NCBI GenBank assembly: GCA_913776255.1
Contig: CAJYLV010000025.1
Location: 1-56,190, forward strand
Direction: 5' to 3'
Length of the DNA stretch: 56,190 nt
Source: an uncultured Sphingomonas sp.
GTDB taxonomy: Bacteria; Pseudomonadota; Alphaproteobacteria; Sphingomonadales; Sphingomonadaceae
Position numbers and translations under genes: made by a program. Under the pieces are notes generated by a model, which saw only the letters and a list, made by a program, of their open reading frames with translations, searched no databases and was not told the origin of the DNA. Position 1 is the first letter of the stretch, and each line of letters starts with the position of its first letter. Shown one piece after another: positions 1 through 7,579 of this stretch.

Positions 1-76
1 CGGCGTCGAGCGCCTTTTGACGGTCTGTATTCGCGGTTGCCATGCCGGTATCGATCACCTGAAGTTTGGCGGCCAT
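1..76 (-). CDS. recA: RecA recombinase, N-terminal fragment (runs off the window start)
   Basis: Only the first 25 codons are inside the window. They translate to MAAKLQVIDTGMATANTDRQ followed by KALDA, which matches the N-terminal helix region of alphaproteobacterial RecA. RecA is the cytoplasmic ATP-dependent strand-exchange protein and LexA co-protease. The start is the ATG complementary to 74-76. A second in-frame Met lies 11 codons on and could be an alternative start. A LexA-type direct repeat lies about 80 bases upstream, as expected for an SOS gene. The catalytic core is outside the window, so the call rests on the N-terminus and the SOS box. Confidence 0.85.
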   Translation of the reverse strand, partial: MAAKLQVIDTGMATANTDRQKALDA

Positions 77-153
77 TGCCGTGGAGCCTTTCGCTAGAGC
101 AACCGCGCGCCGCATTCAACGCGCCGCACCGTTGTATTCATTTTGTTCCGAAA

Positions 154-168
154 GAACAAGTAGCGAAC
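154..168 (-). promoter_or_regulatory. LexA (SOS) box upstream of recA
   Basis: Read on the minus strand this is GTTC-GCTACTT-GTTC, a perfect copy of the alphaproteobacterial LexA operator GTTC-N7-GTTC. It lies about 80 bases upstream of the recA start codon. The plus-strand half-sites are GAAC at 154-157 and 165-168. A second, inverted element (TTGTTC at 143-148, GAACAA at 154-159) shares one half-site with it. Confidence 0.85.
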
Positions 169-189
169 TTTCGCCTGAATACAAGCTTT

Positions 190-1026
190 TCAGCCGATCG
201 TGGTCGGGCACAGCCACCAGCCGGGCGCCGCTTCGGCGATCCGTGTCGCGGCGGAGTCGCGTGCTTCGGTGTCACGAAACAGCGCGAAACAGGTCGCCCC
301 GGAGCCGGACATGCGCGTCAACAGCGCGCCCGGTGCAGCGGCGAGCCGGGAAATGACAGTGCGGATCACGGGCGCGATCGCCTCGGCGGGCGGTTGGAGA
401 TCGTTTCGGCCCGCCAAAGCGCGCTCCAGTGTCGTTCCGGTGAGATCGAGCGCGCCGCGATCGACTCCGTCCCAGTGCGCGAAGACCTGCGCGGTCGACA
501 CCGCCACGCCGGGGTTGACCAGCAGCGCCGGCATGTCGCCCAGCCCCGCGATCGGCGCGAGGGCATCGCCGCGCCCGCGCCCGAACGTCGGGCGCCCGAG
601 CAGACAGGCGGGCACGTCCGCCCCCAGTTCGGCGGCGATGGTCAGCAGCCTTGGCGTGTCGACCGGCAGCCCGTGCAGCCGCGCCAGCGCGCGCAGCGTG
701 GCGGCAGCGTCCGCCGACCCGCCGCCGATCCCCGAGGCGACCGGCAGATGCTTGTCGAGCGTCACCGCATGCGTCGCCTCGGGTGCGAACGCCTGCCGGA
801 ACGCCGCCTCGGCGCGGGTCACCAGATTGTCGGCGGCCGGGCCGACCGCTTCGGCGAACGGACCGGTGACGGTGAAGCTCGCCGTCGTCGCCGGTGCGAC
901 CGTCACGCGATCGCCGTCGCGCGCGAAGACGAACAAGGTCTCCAACTCGTGATAGCCGTCCGCGCGCCGCGCGCGGACGTGCAGCGCGAGGTTGAGCTTG
1001 GCGGGGGCGGTTTCGGCGATCCTCAC
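190..1026 (-). CDS. ispE: 4-diphosphocytidyl-2-C-methyl-D-erythritol kinase
   Basis: 278-aa cytoplasmic GHMP-family kinase. It phosphorylates CDP-methylerythritol on the 2-hydroxyl in the MEP isoprenoid pathway. The substrate-side motif PAKLNLALHV is at residues 8-17, and the glycine-rich ATP loop PVASGIGGGSADAAAT is at 95-110. The C-terminal MSGSGATCFALF motif is also present. Length fits IspE. The start ATG overlaps the stop of the upstream TPR gene (ATGA), so the two are translationally coupled. Confidence 0.95.
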   Translation of the reverse strand: MRIAETAPAKLNLALHVRARRADGYHELETLFVFARDGDRVTVAPATTASFTVTGPFAEAVGPAADNLVTRAEAAFRQAFAPEATHAVTLDKHLPVASGIGGGSADAAATLRALARLHGLPVDTPRLLTIAAELGADVPACLLGRPTFGRGRGDALAPIAGLGDMPALLVNPGVAVSTAQVFAHWDGVDRGALDLTGTTLERALAGRNDLQPPAEAIAPVIRTVISRLAAAPGALLTRMSGSGATCFALFRDTEARDSAATRIAEAAPGWWLCPTTIG

Positions 1027-2717
1027 TGCGGCAGTCCCTGTTCGATCTTGGTGGCGAGCCGCGCGGTCTCGACCGGGGTCGCGGTCGCCTGCGCGGCGGT
1101 CCAGGCATAGCGCGCCTCGTAGCGGCGCCCGGCCTGCCAGTAGAGATCGCCGAGATGCTCGCCGATCTCGGCGCTGAGCGGATCGCCCGCCGCCGCGCGC
1201 TCGACCAGCGGCAGCGCGCGCGCCGGCTGCCCGCGCAGGTACAGCGCCCAGCCGAGCGAGTCGGCGATCGCGGCATCGTCGGGCTTCAATCGCACCGCCT
1301 TCTCCAGCATCGCCTGCGCCTCGTCGACCCGCTCGCGATGCTGGGTCAGCGCATAGCCGAGATAGTTGAGCGCCAGCGGCTGGTCGGGCCCTTTGTCGAC
1401 CGCCTTCTGCAACGCATCGCGCGCCGCGGGCCAGCGCCCCGCCCCGTCGAGCGCCGCGCCATATTGCAGCCAGTCGGTCCAGTCGGCGGCTGCCCCGGCC
1501 TGCTTCACCAGCCGCGCATAGAGCGGCACCGCCTGCGCCGGACGGTCGAGCCGCATCTGCAGATCGGCGAGCCGCTGGACGTCGCCGATCGGGGTCTTCT
1601 TCGTCACGGAGAGCGCGTCGAGCGCCGCGAGCGCCTCGTCCTCGCGCCCGCCATCGGCGAGCATCTGGACGCGCCCGGTCGCGGCAAGCGACGCATAGGG
1701 GCTGTCGGCGGGCACCTCGCCCAGCAGCGCCAGCCCGGCGTCGAGCGCATCGTCGCCGGCCAACACCCCGGCCAACAACAGCCGCGCGCGATCGTTGGCG
1801 GGATCGGCACGCAGCGCGGCGCGGAGCAACGTGTAGGTGAGCACGCCGGGATCCTCGCCGGTGGCCAGATCGGCGGCGATGCGCGTGAACAGGTGCGCAG
1901 CGCCGAACGCGAGCGTCGGGCGCGCGCCACGGGTCGGCTCGATCCGCAGCGCGGTCGCCCCGGCCTCGTCGTCGAGCAGCGCACGTGCGGCCTTGTCCCT
2001 GCCCTGCCCGATCAACAGCCGCGCCGCCGCCACCCGCTCGTCGAGCGCGGCGAGATCCGCCGCCCCGCCCAGCGCGCGGACCGCCGCCACGCCCTCGTCG
2101 GTGCGGCCGGTGGCGATCAGCAGCAGCGCGCGCGTCTCGGCGGCGAAGCGGCGCGCCACCGGCTCGTCGGGCGCCTGCGCGAGCGCGGCGAACGGATCAC
2201 CGCCCGCCTCGAGCGCGAGCCAGGCGCGCAGCGGCGGGGCGAGGATGCGCAGCCGGTCGCCGTCGAAGCGCGTCAGCGCCGCCTCAGCGCCGGCACGATC
2301 GCCGTCGCGTGCCGCGCGGGCGAGCGCGAGCAGCGCGGTGTCGGACGGCGCGGCCTTTTGCGCGGCGAGCGCGGCGGCGGCCTGATCGGCGAGCGGCATA
2401 TCGCCGGCGCGCACCGCGGCGCGGAAGGTGCGCAGCGCGATCGCGACGTCCTGCGGATCGTCGGCGAGCACGCGCGCATAATCCTGCGCGGCGCTGGCGA
2501 CCGCGCCGTCCGCTTCGGCGATCCGCGCGCGGGCATAGGCGGCCGGATCGACCGTCGCGGCGGACGCGGGCAAGGCGGCGCCGGCGAGCGTCGCAGCGAG
2601 CGGGAGCGCGAGGCGGCGGGTGAAGGTGATGGCGAGCTTTCGACTGCGGGCGGTGGGTAGCCGGTCGGGGTAGAGGGCGCGGGCGGCGAGGTCCAGTGGC
2701 GGTGGGCAGCGGGTCAT
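1023..2717 (-). CDS. TPR-repeat protein, probably exported
   Basis: 564-aa alanine-rich protein made largely of tetratricopeptide-like helical repeats, clearest in the last third (for example LNYLGYALTQHRERVDEAQ). An N-terminal hydrophobic stretch ending ALPASAA near residue 54 looks like a signal peptide with a signal-peptidase I site. It is preceded by about 30 atypical residues, so the true start may be an unrecognised internal codon. The family usually acts as a scaffold in the periplasm or membrane. Its partner is unknown. It is coupled to ispE by a 4-base overlap, an arrangement I believe is common in sphingomonads. Confidence 0.85.
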   Translation of the reverse strand: MTRCPPPLDLAARALYPDRLPTARSRKLAITFTRRLALPLAATLAGAALPASAATVDPAAYARARIAEADGAVASAAQDYARVLADDPQDVAIALRTFRAAVRAGDMPLADQAAAALAAQKAAPSDTALLALARAARDGDRAGAEAALTRFDGDRLRILAPPLRAWLALEAGGDPFAALAQAPDEPVARRFAAETRALLLIATGRTDEGVAAVRALGGAADLAALDERVAAARLLIGQGRDKAARALLDDEAGATALRIEPTRGARPTLAFGAAHLFTRIAADLATGEDPGVLTYTLLRAALRADPANDRARLLLAGVLAGDDALDAGLALLGEVPADSPYASLAATGRVQMLADGGREDEALAALDALSVTKKTPIGDVQRLADLQMRLDRPAQAVPLYARLVKQAGAAADWTDWLQYGAALDGAGRWPAARDALQKAVDKGPDQPLALNYLGYALTQHRERVDEAQAMLEKAVRLKPDDAAIADSLGWALYLRGQPARALPLVERAAAGDPLSAEIGEHLGDLYWQAGRRYEARYAWTAAQATATPVETARLATKIEQGLPQ

Positions 2718-3348
2718 GCACGCTCAACACGCGAGGGGGCGGGTGCGTTCAGGGGGATGCTGTCTTGGGGTCAATTGACATTCGACCTTGTCACGCCGGG
2801 CGTCGGAAGAAGGTTTGATTCACGCGGAGGCGCGGAGGCGCGGAGGCCTACCGAGTGAGGCGCGCGTAACCCTGTCGTTCCAGATCGGGAGAGGATGAGC
2901 GTTAGGTCCGGCGAGCGCAACATCTCTGCGTCCTCTGCGCCTCCGCGTGAACATCCTTTTTCCTGCGCTTTCCATTGAGCCTGAACGTCGAGCGGTTCGA
3001 GGACGCGGATGGTTGAAAGGGGGTGGAGTGTGACGCTTTGTGCTTAAAATAGCCGACCGCATTGGCGGACGACATGCACCCCTGCTTTCGCGAAAAGTAT
3101 CGAATAACGAGATGGCTACAGCCACTTCGATTGGCATGAGGTGGGACAATGACGACGTGCTAGCGAGAGAATTTGAACGTTCGCTGCCGCCAAAACCCGA
3201 CGTTAAACCTGCTCAACTCGGCCAGATATTTTTGCGATGGAGTAACGAAAAACATCTTCTTTCGCTTGCGCTTGAAATTTCCAAGCCATATTCTTGGCTT
3301 CAAGCGCACCAAGGCGCTCAAGATGGTGCAGCGTGTCAGGGGGTAGCG
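2718..3348. other. Non-coding left flank of the accessory island
   Basis: 631 bases without a confident gene. It holds the presumed promoter region of the TPR gene (minus strand), an inverted-repeat element at 2819-2952, and from about 3030 a visible drop in G+C. A reading frame open from GTG 3040 runs in frame into the island gene at 3349. Its 103 codons show no recognisable domain or good ribosome site, so I leave it out. Confidence 0.5.
2819..2952. repeat. Inverted-repeat element with GC-rich arms
   Basis: The left arm begins TTCACGCGGAGGCGC (2819 on). The right arm at about 2928-2952 is its reverse complement with a few changes (CTCTGCGCCTCCGCGTGAAC at its end). The arms enclose roughly 85 bases. 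The left arm also contains a short tandem GGCGCGGA. No ORF lies inside. This could be a small non-autonomous or REP-like intergenic repeat. Only one copy is in the window. Confidence 0.55.
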
Positions 3349-3949
3349 ATGACCACGAAGCTACATATCAATATTTCGCAGGGAGTTATCGACGTTGAAG
3401 GCGACCCTGATCTCGTCCGCGGAATCTACGACGACTTCAAAGACCAACTCCTCGACGTTGTGAAGCGAGGACCTACGGCATCAGCAGCTCTCACACCAGG
3501 ACCAACGCATGCCGAAAATGGCGATAGCGCTAGCGACGCTTCGAGCAAACCCAAGCCCAAGCGCCGCACTCCCCCTAAGAAGAAGGTGAATGGTGACGAC
3601 AGCGCTAGCGGGGTGGTTGCTGACTCGCCGAAGCTCGACAAAAATCTCGACACGTCAGGACTAGGCACCTTTTACGGAAAATATGTGCCGAAAAATAACG
3701 CTGAGAAAAATATTGATCTTCTTGAAGTTTATGGTTGATGAACTAAGTATAAAAAGTCCAAACACTGATCAGGTTTACACCTGCTTTAAGGCTACGGGCG
3801 ATAAAATCCCGAAGGCATTTGCACAAGCGTTCTACGATACCAGCTCCAAGCTTGGATATATAGACTTCCGATCATCGACAGACCTGCCAATAACGATTGC
3901 AGGAGATAATCACTTCAATCACTCATTAAAGAAGAAGGGCGCTGAATGA
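3349..3949 (+). pseudogene. Frameshifted two-domain island protein (199 aa if repaired)
   Basis: The start ATG at 3349 has a strong ribosome site (AGGGGG, 5-base spacing). The N-terminal domain (TKLHINISQGVIDVEGDPDL onward, about 45 aa) is followed by a Lys/Pro/Ser linker with KPKPKRRTPPKKK. The frame then ends at 3738, shortly after KYVPKNNAEK. Skipping one A in the A5 run at 3706-3710 continues the protein as ILIFLKFMVDELSI and on to a TGA at 3947-3949, giving 199 aa. The C-terminal half looks like a winged-helix-like module that recurs in the next gene. It overlaps that gene by ATGA. It could be a true frameshift, a homopolymer sequencing error or programmed +1 slippage. If split, the second part could start at 3731. 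Base composition is much lower in G+C than its neighbours (21/60 at 3661-3720). Function unknown. Confidence 0.65.
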
Positions 3950-4701
3950 CCACTGCGGTCAACCGCTTCTACAACTCGATCGAGAACGCCCCCGGCCAGA
4001 GTCAAAGCGCACTTGTCGAATTGTTCGTTTATTTCCTCACCGTAGAGTCTGGGCAAGAATCAGCGACGCCTAAGCAGATCGCTGCATGCTTCGCGGCGTG
4101 CGATCTCGTCGTTCCCGGGAACGTAGGTGCGCGCCTCTCCGAAGGCCTCAAGAGCAAGCCGCCGAAATACATCAAGGCGGATGGTGGCTATAAGCTCCAA
4201 CGCCATATGCGAGAGGCTCTTTCTCGCAAGTTAGGGGCCGAAACAATCACCGCTCAAACCAGCGCTACGCTTCGAGGCCTTGAACAAAACCTGCCTGCGG
4301 GGGCAAACAAAGAGTTCCTCAAGGAGGCCATCGACTGCTTCGAGATTGGCGCCAATCGCGCCGCCATTATCATGACGTGGATATTGGCGATGGATCACTT
4401 GTTCGCGCACATCCTCGCGCACAAGCAGACCGACTTCAATTCAGCCTTGTCAAAGGACAAGGGCGTCAAAATTGACACAGTCTCGCGATGGGATGACTTC
4501 AGCGAGATCAAGGAAACGAAGTTTATTGAGCTATGCCGTGCGGCAGGCATTGTCTCGAACGACGTTCGGAAAATTCTCGATCAAAAGTTGGGCACGCGAA
4601 ATTCGTGCGCTCATCCTTCAGGATTGACGGTAAACAAATCGAAGGTCATTGATTTCATTGAAGACCTAGTGGATAACGTCATCCTTAAATTCCCAGTCTA
4701 G
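3946..4701 (+). CDS. HEPN-domain protein with N-terminal winged-helix-like module
   Basis: 251 aa. Residues about 20-90 (LFVYFLTVESGQESATPKQ onward, ending near DGGYKLQR) resemble the C-terminal module of the preceding gene, suggesting a shared DNA- or protein-binding fold. The C-terminal half is helical. It contains EIGANRAAIIMTWILAMDHL and then TRNSCAHPSG with R218 and H223, the R-x4-H signature of HEPN domains, many of which are RNases in toxin-antitoxin, Abi and CRISPR effectors. The ATG overlaps the upstream stop (ATGA), so the two are coupled. Codon use and G+C differ from the flanking core genes, consistent with transfer. No characterised homologue is recognised. Confidence 0.75.
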   Translation: MTTAVNRFYNSIENAPGQSQSALVELFVYFLTVESGQESATPKQIAACFAACDLVVPGNVGARLSEGLKSKPPKYIKADGGYKLQRHMREALSRKLGAETITAQTSATLRGLEQNLPAGANKEFLKEAIDCFEIGANRAAIIMTWILAMDHLFAHILAHKQTDFNSALSKDKGVKIDTVSRWDDFSEIKETKFIELCRAAGIVSNDVRKILDQKLGTRNSCAHPSGLTVNKSKVIDFIEDLVDNVILKFPV

Positions 4702-5064
4702 CAGCTTCAGCGATCAAGCAGGGCGCCATACCGATGGTCCGCTTCGGACAGCATGGTCGGCAGCTTTCGCAAGATTGGCCCTTTTTCGAATTAGGCGCGA
4801 ACGACCGATTCTAATCGGCACTTGACGTCCCAAATAGAAGCCTGCGATGCGGATCCCGCCGCGCAGATCGCATTGACGGACGCCCGCGGCTCATGCTTTC
4901 CCGAACCCAGTCCCGATTTTCTTTCCTGAAACGGCAGCCGCGAGACGAAGAACCGCGAACGACGTTGTCCGATGCTGATGCATCCGGCACTTCGCTCTCG
5001 CCTATATGGTGCAAAAGAAGCTGGGCCGCGGATCACGTCCAGAGCGACGATATCGGCGGCTTCC
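4702..5064. other. Non-coding right flank of the accessory island
   Basis: 363 bases between the HEPN gene and the 3' end of the ETF-QO gene. I see no supported gene. It contains a perfect 14-base palindrome (CCGATT CT AATCGG, 4805-4818) without a following T run. The remaining sequence returns gradually to high G+C. It may be remnant sequence from insertion of the island. Confidence 0.4.
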
Positions 5065-6723
5065 TCACATATTCGGATAGTTCGGCCCGCCGCCGCCCTC
5101 CGGCACCACCCAGTTGATGTTCTGCGTCGGGTCCTTGATGTCGCAGGTCTTGCAGTGGACGCAATTCTGCGCGTTGATGACGAACTTCGGGTCGCCCGCC
5201 TCTTCACCGACGATCTCGTACACCCCCGCCGGGCAGTAACGCTGCGCGGGCTCGTCGTAGAGCGGGAGGTTGTAGGCGACCGGGACGTCGGGGTCCTTGA
5301 GCGTCAGGTGGACCGGCTGGTCCTCCTCGTGGTTGGTGTTCGACAGGAACACCGACGACAGGCGATCGAAGGTCAGCACGCCGTCCGCCTTCGGATAGGC
5401 GATCTTCTTCACCAGATCCTTGCGCCACAAGGTCTCGTGATCCGGGTGGTGGTGGAGCGTGAACGGCATCTTCAGCCCGAGATATTCCGCCCACATCGTC
5501 ACGCCCGCCAGCCCCGAGCCGAGGAAGTCGCCGAACTTCTTGACCAGCGGCACGACGTTGCGGACGATCGACAGCTCCTTCTTCACCCAGCTGCGCTCGA
5601 ACGCTTCGGGATAGGCCGCCAGCTCGTCACCGCCACGCTGCGACAGGATCGCGTCGATCGCGGCCTCGGCGGCCATCATCCCGCTCTTCATCGCGGTATG
5701 CGTGCCCTTGATGCGCGGCACGTTGAGGAAGCCGGCGCTGTCGCCGATCAGCGCGCCGCCGGGGAAGACCAGCTTCGGGATCGACTGCAACCCGCCGTCG
5801 CTGATCGCGCGCGCGCCGTAGCTGACGCGCTTGCCGCCCTTGAGCAGCGCCGCGACCTGCGGGTGGGTCTTCCACTTCTGCATCTCCTGGAACGGGGAGA
5901 CATAGGGGTTGGAATAGTTGAGCCACGTCACGAAGCCGATCGACACCTGCCCGCCGGCCTGGTGATAGATCCAGCCGCCGCCGTTGCCGCCATGCTCGCT
6001 GAGCGGCCAGCCCTGCGTGTGGATCACCTTGCCGGGTTCGTGGAGCGCGGGGTCGATGTCCCACAATTCCTTGACGCCCAAGCCATAGACCTGCGGATCG
6101 CAATCGCGGCGCAGGTCGAAGATCCGCATCAGCTCCTTGGAGAGATGCCCGCGGCACCCCTCCGAAAAGAAGGTGTATCTGGCGTGGAGTTCGAGGCCGG
6201 GCTGGTAATCGCCCTTGTGCGTGCCGTCGCGCGCCACGCCCATGTCGCCGGTCGCGACGCCCTTCACGCTGCCGTCGTCGTTGAACAGGATCTCGGCGGC
6301 GGCGAAGCCGGGGAAGATCTCGACGCCCAGCTCCTCGGCCTTGCCCGCCAGCCAGCGGCACAGGTTGCCGAGCGAGCCGGTATAGGTGCCCTTGTTGTGG
6401 AGGAACGGCGGGGTCCACAGGTGCGGCAGGTTGACCTTGCCCGCCTTGGTCAGCACCCAGTGGAGGTTCTGCGTCACCGGCACCTCGGCGAGCGGGCAGC
6501 CGTCGTCGCGCCACGTCGGGAGCAGCTCGTCGAGCGACTGCGGATCGATCACCGCGCCCGACAGGATGTGCGCGCCGACCTCCGAACCCTTTTCGAGCAC
6601 GCAGACCGAGACGTCCGCCTCGCGTTCGGCGGCCAGTTGCTTGAGGCGGATCGCCGCCGACAGCCCGGCGGGGCCGGCACCGACGATCACCACGTCATAG
6701 GGCATGGATTCGCGGTCGCTCAC
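5065..6723 (-). CDS. Electron transfer flavoprotein-ubiquinone oxidoreductase
   Basis: 552 aa, full length for ETF-QO (ETFDH family). It passes electrons from reduced ETF, produced by acyl-CoA and amino-acid dehydrogenases, to ubiquinone at the membrane. The FAD-binding VIVGAGPAG motif is at residues 12-20. The C-terminal 4Fe-4S ferredoxin-like region carries the expected cysteines (RYCPAGVYE and then NCVHCKTCDIKDP). The ubiquinone-binding region (GSLGNLCRWLAGKAEELGVE and neighbours) is present. The start is GTG with an AGGAG site about 8 bases upstream; a Met seven codons in is less likely. It is monocistronic and divergent from the UDG-like gene. Confidence 0.95.
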   Translation of the reverse strand: MSDRESMPYDVVIVGAGPAGLSAAIRLKQLAAEREADVSVCVLEKGSEVGAHILSGAVIDPQSLDELLPTWRDDGCPLAEVPVTQNLHWVLTKAGKVNLPHLWTPPFLHNKGTYTGSLGNLCRWLAGKAEELGVEIFPGFAAAEILFNDDGSVKGVATGDMGVARDGTHKGDYQPGLELHARYTFFSEGCRGHLSKELMRIFDLRRDCDPQVYGLGVKELWDIDPALHEPGKVIHTQGWPLSEHGGNGGGWIYHQAGGQVSIGFVTWLNYSNPYVSPFQEMQKWKTHPQVAALLKGGKRVSYGARAISDGGLQSIPKLVFPGGALIGDSAGFLNVPRIKGTHTAMKSGMMAAEAAIDAILSQRGGDELAAYPEAFERSWVKKELSIVRNVVPLVKKFGDFLGSGLAGVTMWAEYLGLKMPFTLHHHPDHETLWRKDLVKKIAYPKADGVLTFDRLSSVFLSNTNHEEDQPVHLTLKDPDVPVAYNLPLYDEPAQRYCPAGVYEIVGEEAGDPKFVINAQNCVHCKTCDIKDPTQNINWVVPEGGGGPNYPNM

Positions 6724-6805
6724 TTCGTCATCTCCTGCGCGCGCACCCGCACCGGGCGCTCGTCGTATCGTGCCAACGTTCTATCGGCATCGGCGGTGCC
6801 AGTAA

Positions 6806-6823
6806 GTTGACCTTCGCGTCAAC
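6806..6823. promoter_or_regulatory. Perfect inverted repeat between etf-QO and the UDG-like gene
   Basis: GTTGAC-CTTCGC-GTCAAC, with 6-base arms and a 6-base spacer. It lies 83 bases upstream of the ETF-QO start and 18 bases upstream of the UDG-like start, in the divergent promoter region. It has the form of a dimeric repressor operator. The regulator is unknown. No T run follows, so a terminator is unlikely. Confidence 0.45.
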
Positions 6824-6841
6824 TCTCCATCCTATGGCGGC

Positions 6842-7579
6842 ATGGGGGCCGATCAGAATCTCGACTGGACGAAGGCGGCGGCCAGCGCGCTCGACTGGTG
6901 GCATGATGCCGGGGTCGACACCGTGGTCGGCGACGAGGGGTTCGCGTGGCTCGACAGCGCGGCGCAGCAGCTCGCCGCGCGGCAGGCGGCGCGCCCGGTC
7001 GTGGCCGAGGTCGCGCCGGCGAGCGACGCGCTGCCCGAGGACCCGGCGGCGTTCGCGGCGTGGCGCGTCGGCGACGCGGCGCCCGAGGCGCGCTGGGGCG
7101 GCGGTGCGATCGCGGCGAGCGGGCCAGCGGATGCCGAGCTGATGGTGTTCGTCGACTGCCCCGAGCGCGACGACCGCGAATTGCTGATGGAGGGCGTGGT
7201 CGGGCGGCTGTTCGAGCGGATGCTGGCCGCGATCGGGCGGTCGCGCGCCGATACCGCGCTCGCCTCGGTCTGCGTGCGGCGGCCGACCACCGGCCGGGTG
7301 CCGCGCGACGTCGAGGCGCGGCTCGGCGAGATTGCGCGCCACCACGTCGCGCTGGCCGCGCCCAAACGCCTGCTGGTGATGGGCGATGCGGCCAGCCGTG
7401 CGATCCTGACGATGAACGTCGCGGATGCGCGCGGGCGTTTCCACACACTTAACCATAAGAATGGCAGTGTCACGCAGGTCGTGGCCAGCCATCACCCACG
7501 CTTCCTGCTCGATCGCCCCGCGGCCAAGGCGGAAGCGTGGAAGGACCTGTTGTTGCTGACCGGGGAGGTCGAGTCGTGA
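6842..7579 (+). CDS. Uracil-DNA glycosylase superfamily protein, family-4-like but degenerate
   Basis: 245 aa. The C-terminal part has the family-4 layout: FERMLAAIGRSRADTALASV, then VRRPTTGRVP, then LLVMGDAASRAIL, then SHHPRFLLDRPAAKAEAWKD, which parallels the HPS-loop end of the family. The key residues differ. The water-activating motif GExPG is replaced by VDCPE. The four 4Fe-4S cysteines are absent, with only C at VDC and SVC visible. The usual N before the RPP motif is S. It may be an inactive or repurposed glycosylase. It overlaps the downstream transglycosylase start (GTGA) and is coupled to it. Confidence 0.75.
   Translation: MGADQNLDWTKAAASALDWWHDAGVDTVVGDEGFAWLDSAAQQLAARQAARPVVAEVAPASDALPEDPAAFAAWRVGDAAPEARWGGGAIAASGPADAELMVFVDCPERDDRELLMEGVVGRLFERMLAAIGRSRADTALASVCVRRPTTGRVPRDVEARLGEIARHHVALAAPKRLLVMGDAASRAILTMNVADARGRFHTLNHKNGSVTQVVASHHPRFLLDRPAAKAEAWKDLLLLTGEVES

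Noticed and set aside
1155..2660. 501-codon plus-strand open frame opposite the TPR gene
   Set aside because: Low-complexity Arg/Gly/Ala translation with no domain; the opposite strand has recognisable TPR repeats and operon overlap with ispE.
3040..3348. In-frame 103-codon extension upstream of the island's first gene
   Set aside because: The ATG at 3349 has a strong ribosome site and starts the recognisable domain; the extension has no domain or good start. The open stretch is somewhat long for chance, so it is held as uncertain.
4805..4818. Palindrome CCGATT-CT-AATCGG as a terminator of the HEPN gene
   Set aside because: No T run follows and the loop is only two bases; it lies more than 100 bases after the stop.
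4972..6810. 612-codon plus-strand open frame opposite the ETF-QO gene
   Set aside because: Antisense to a complete ETF-QO with cluster cysteines and a good ribosome site; no domain in the translation.
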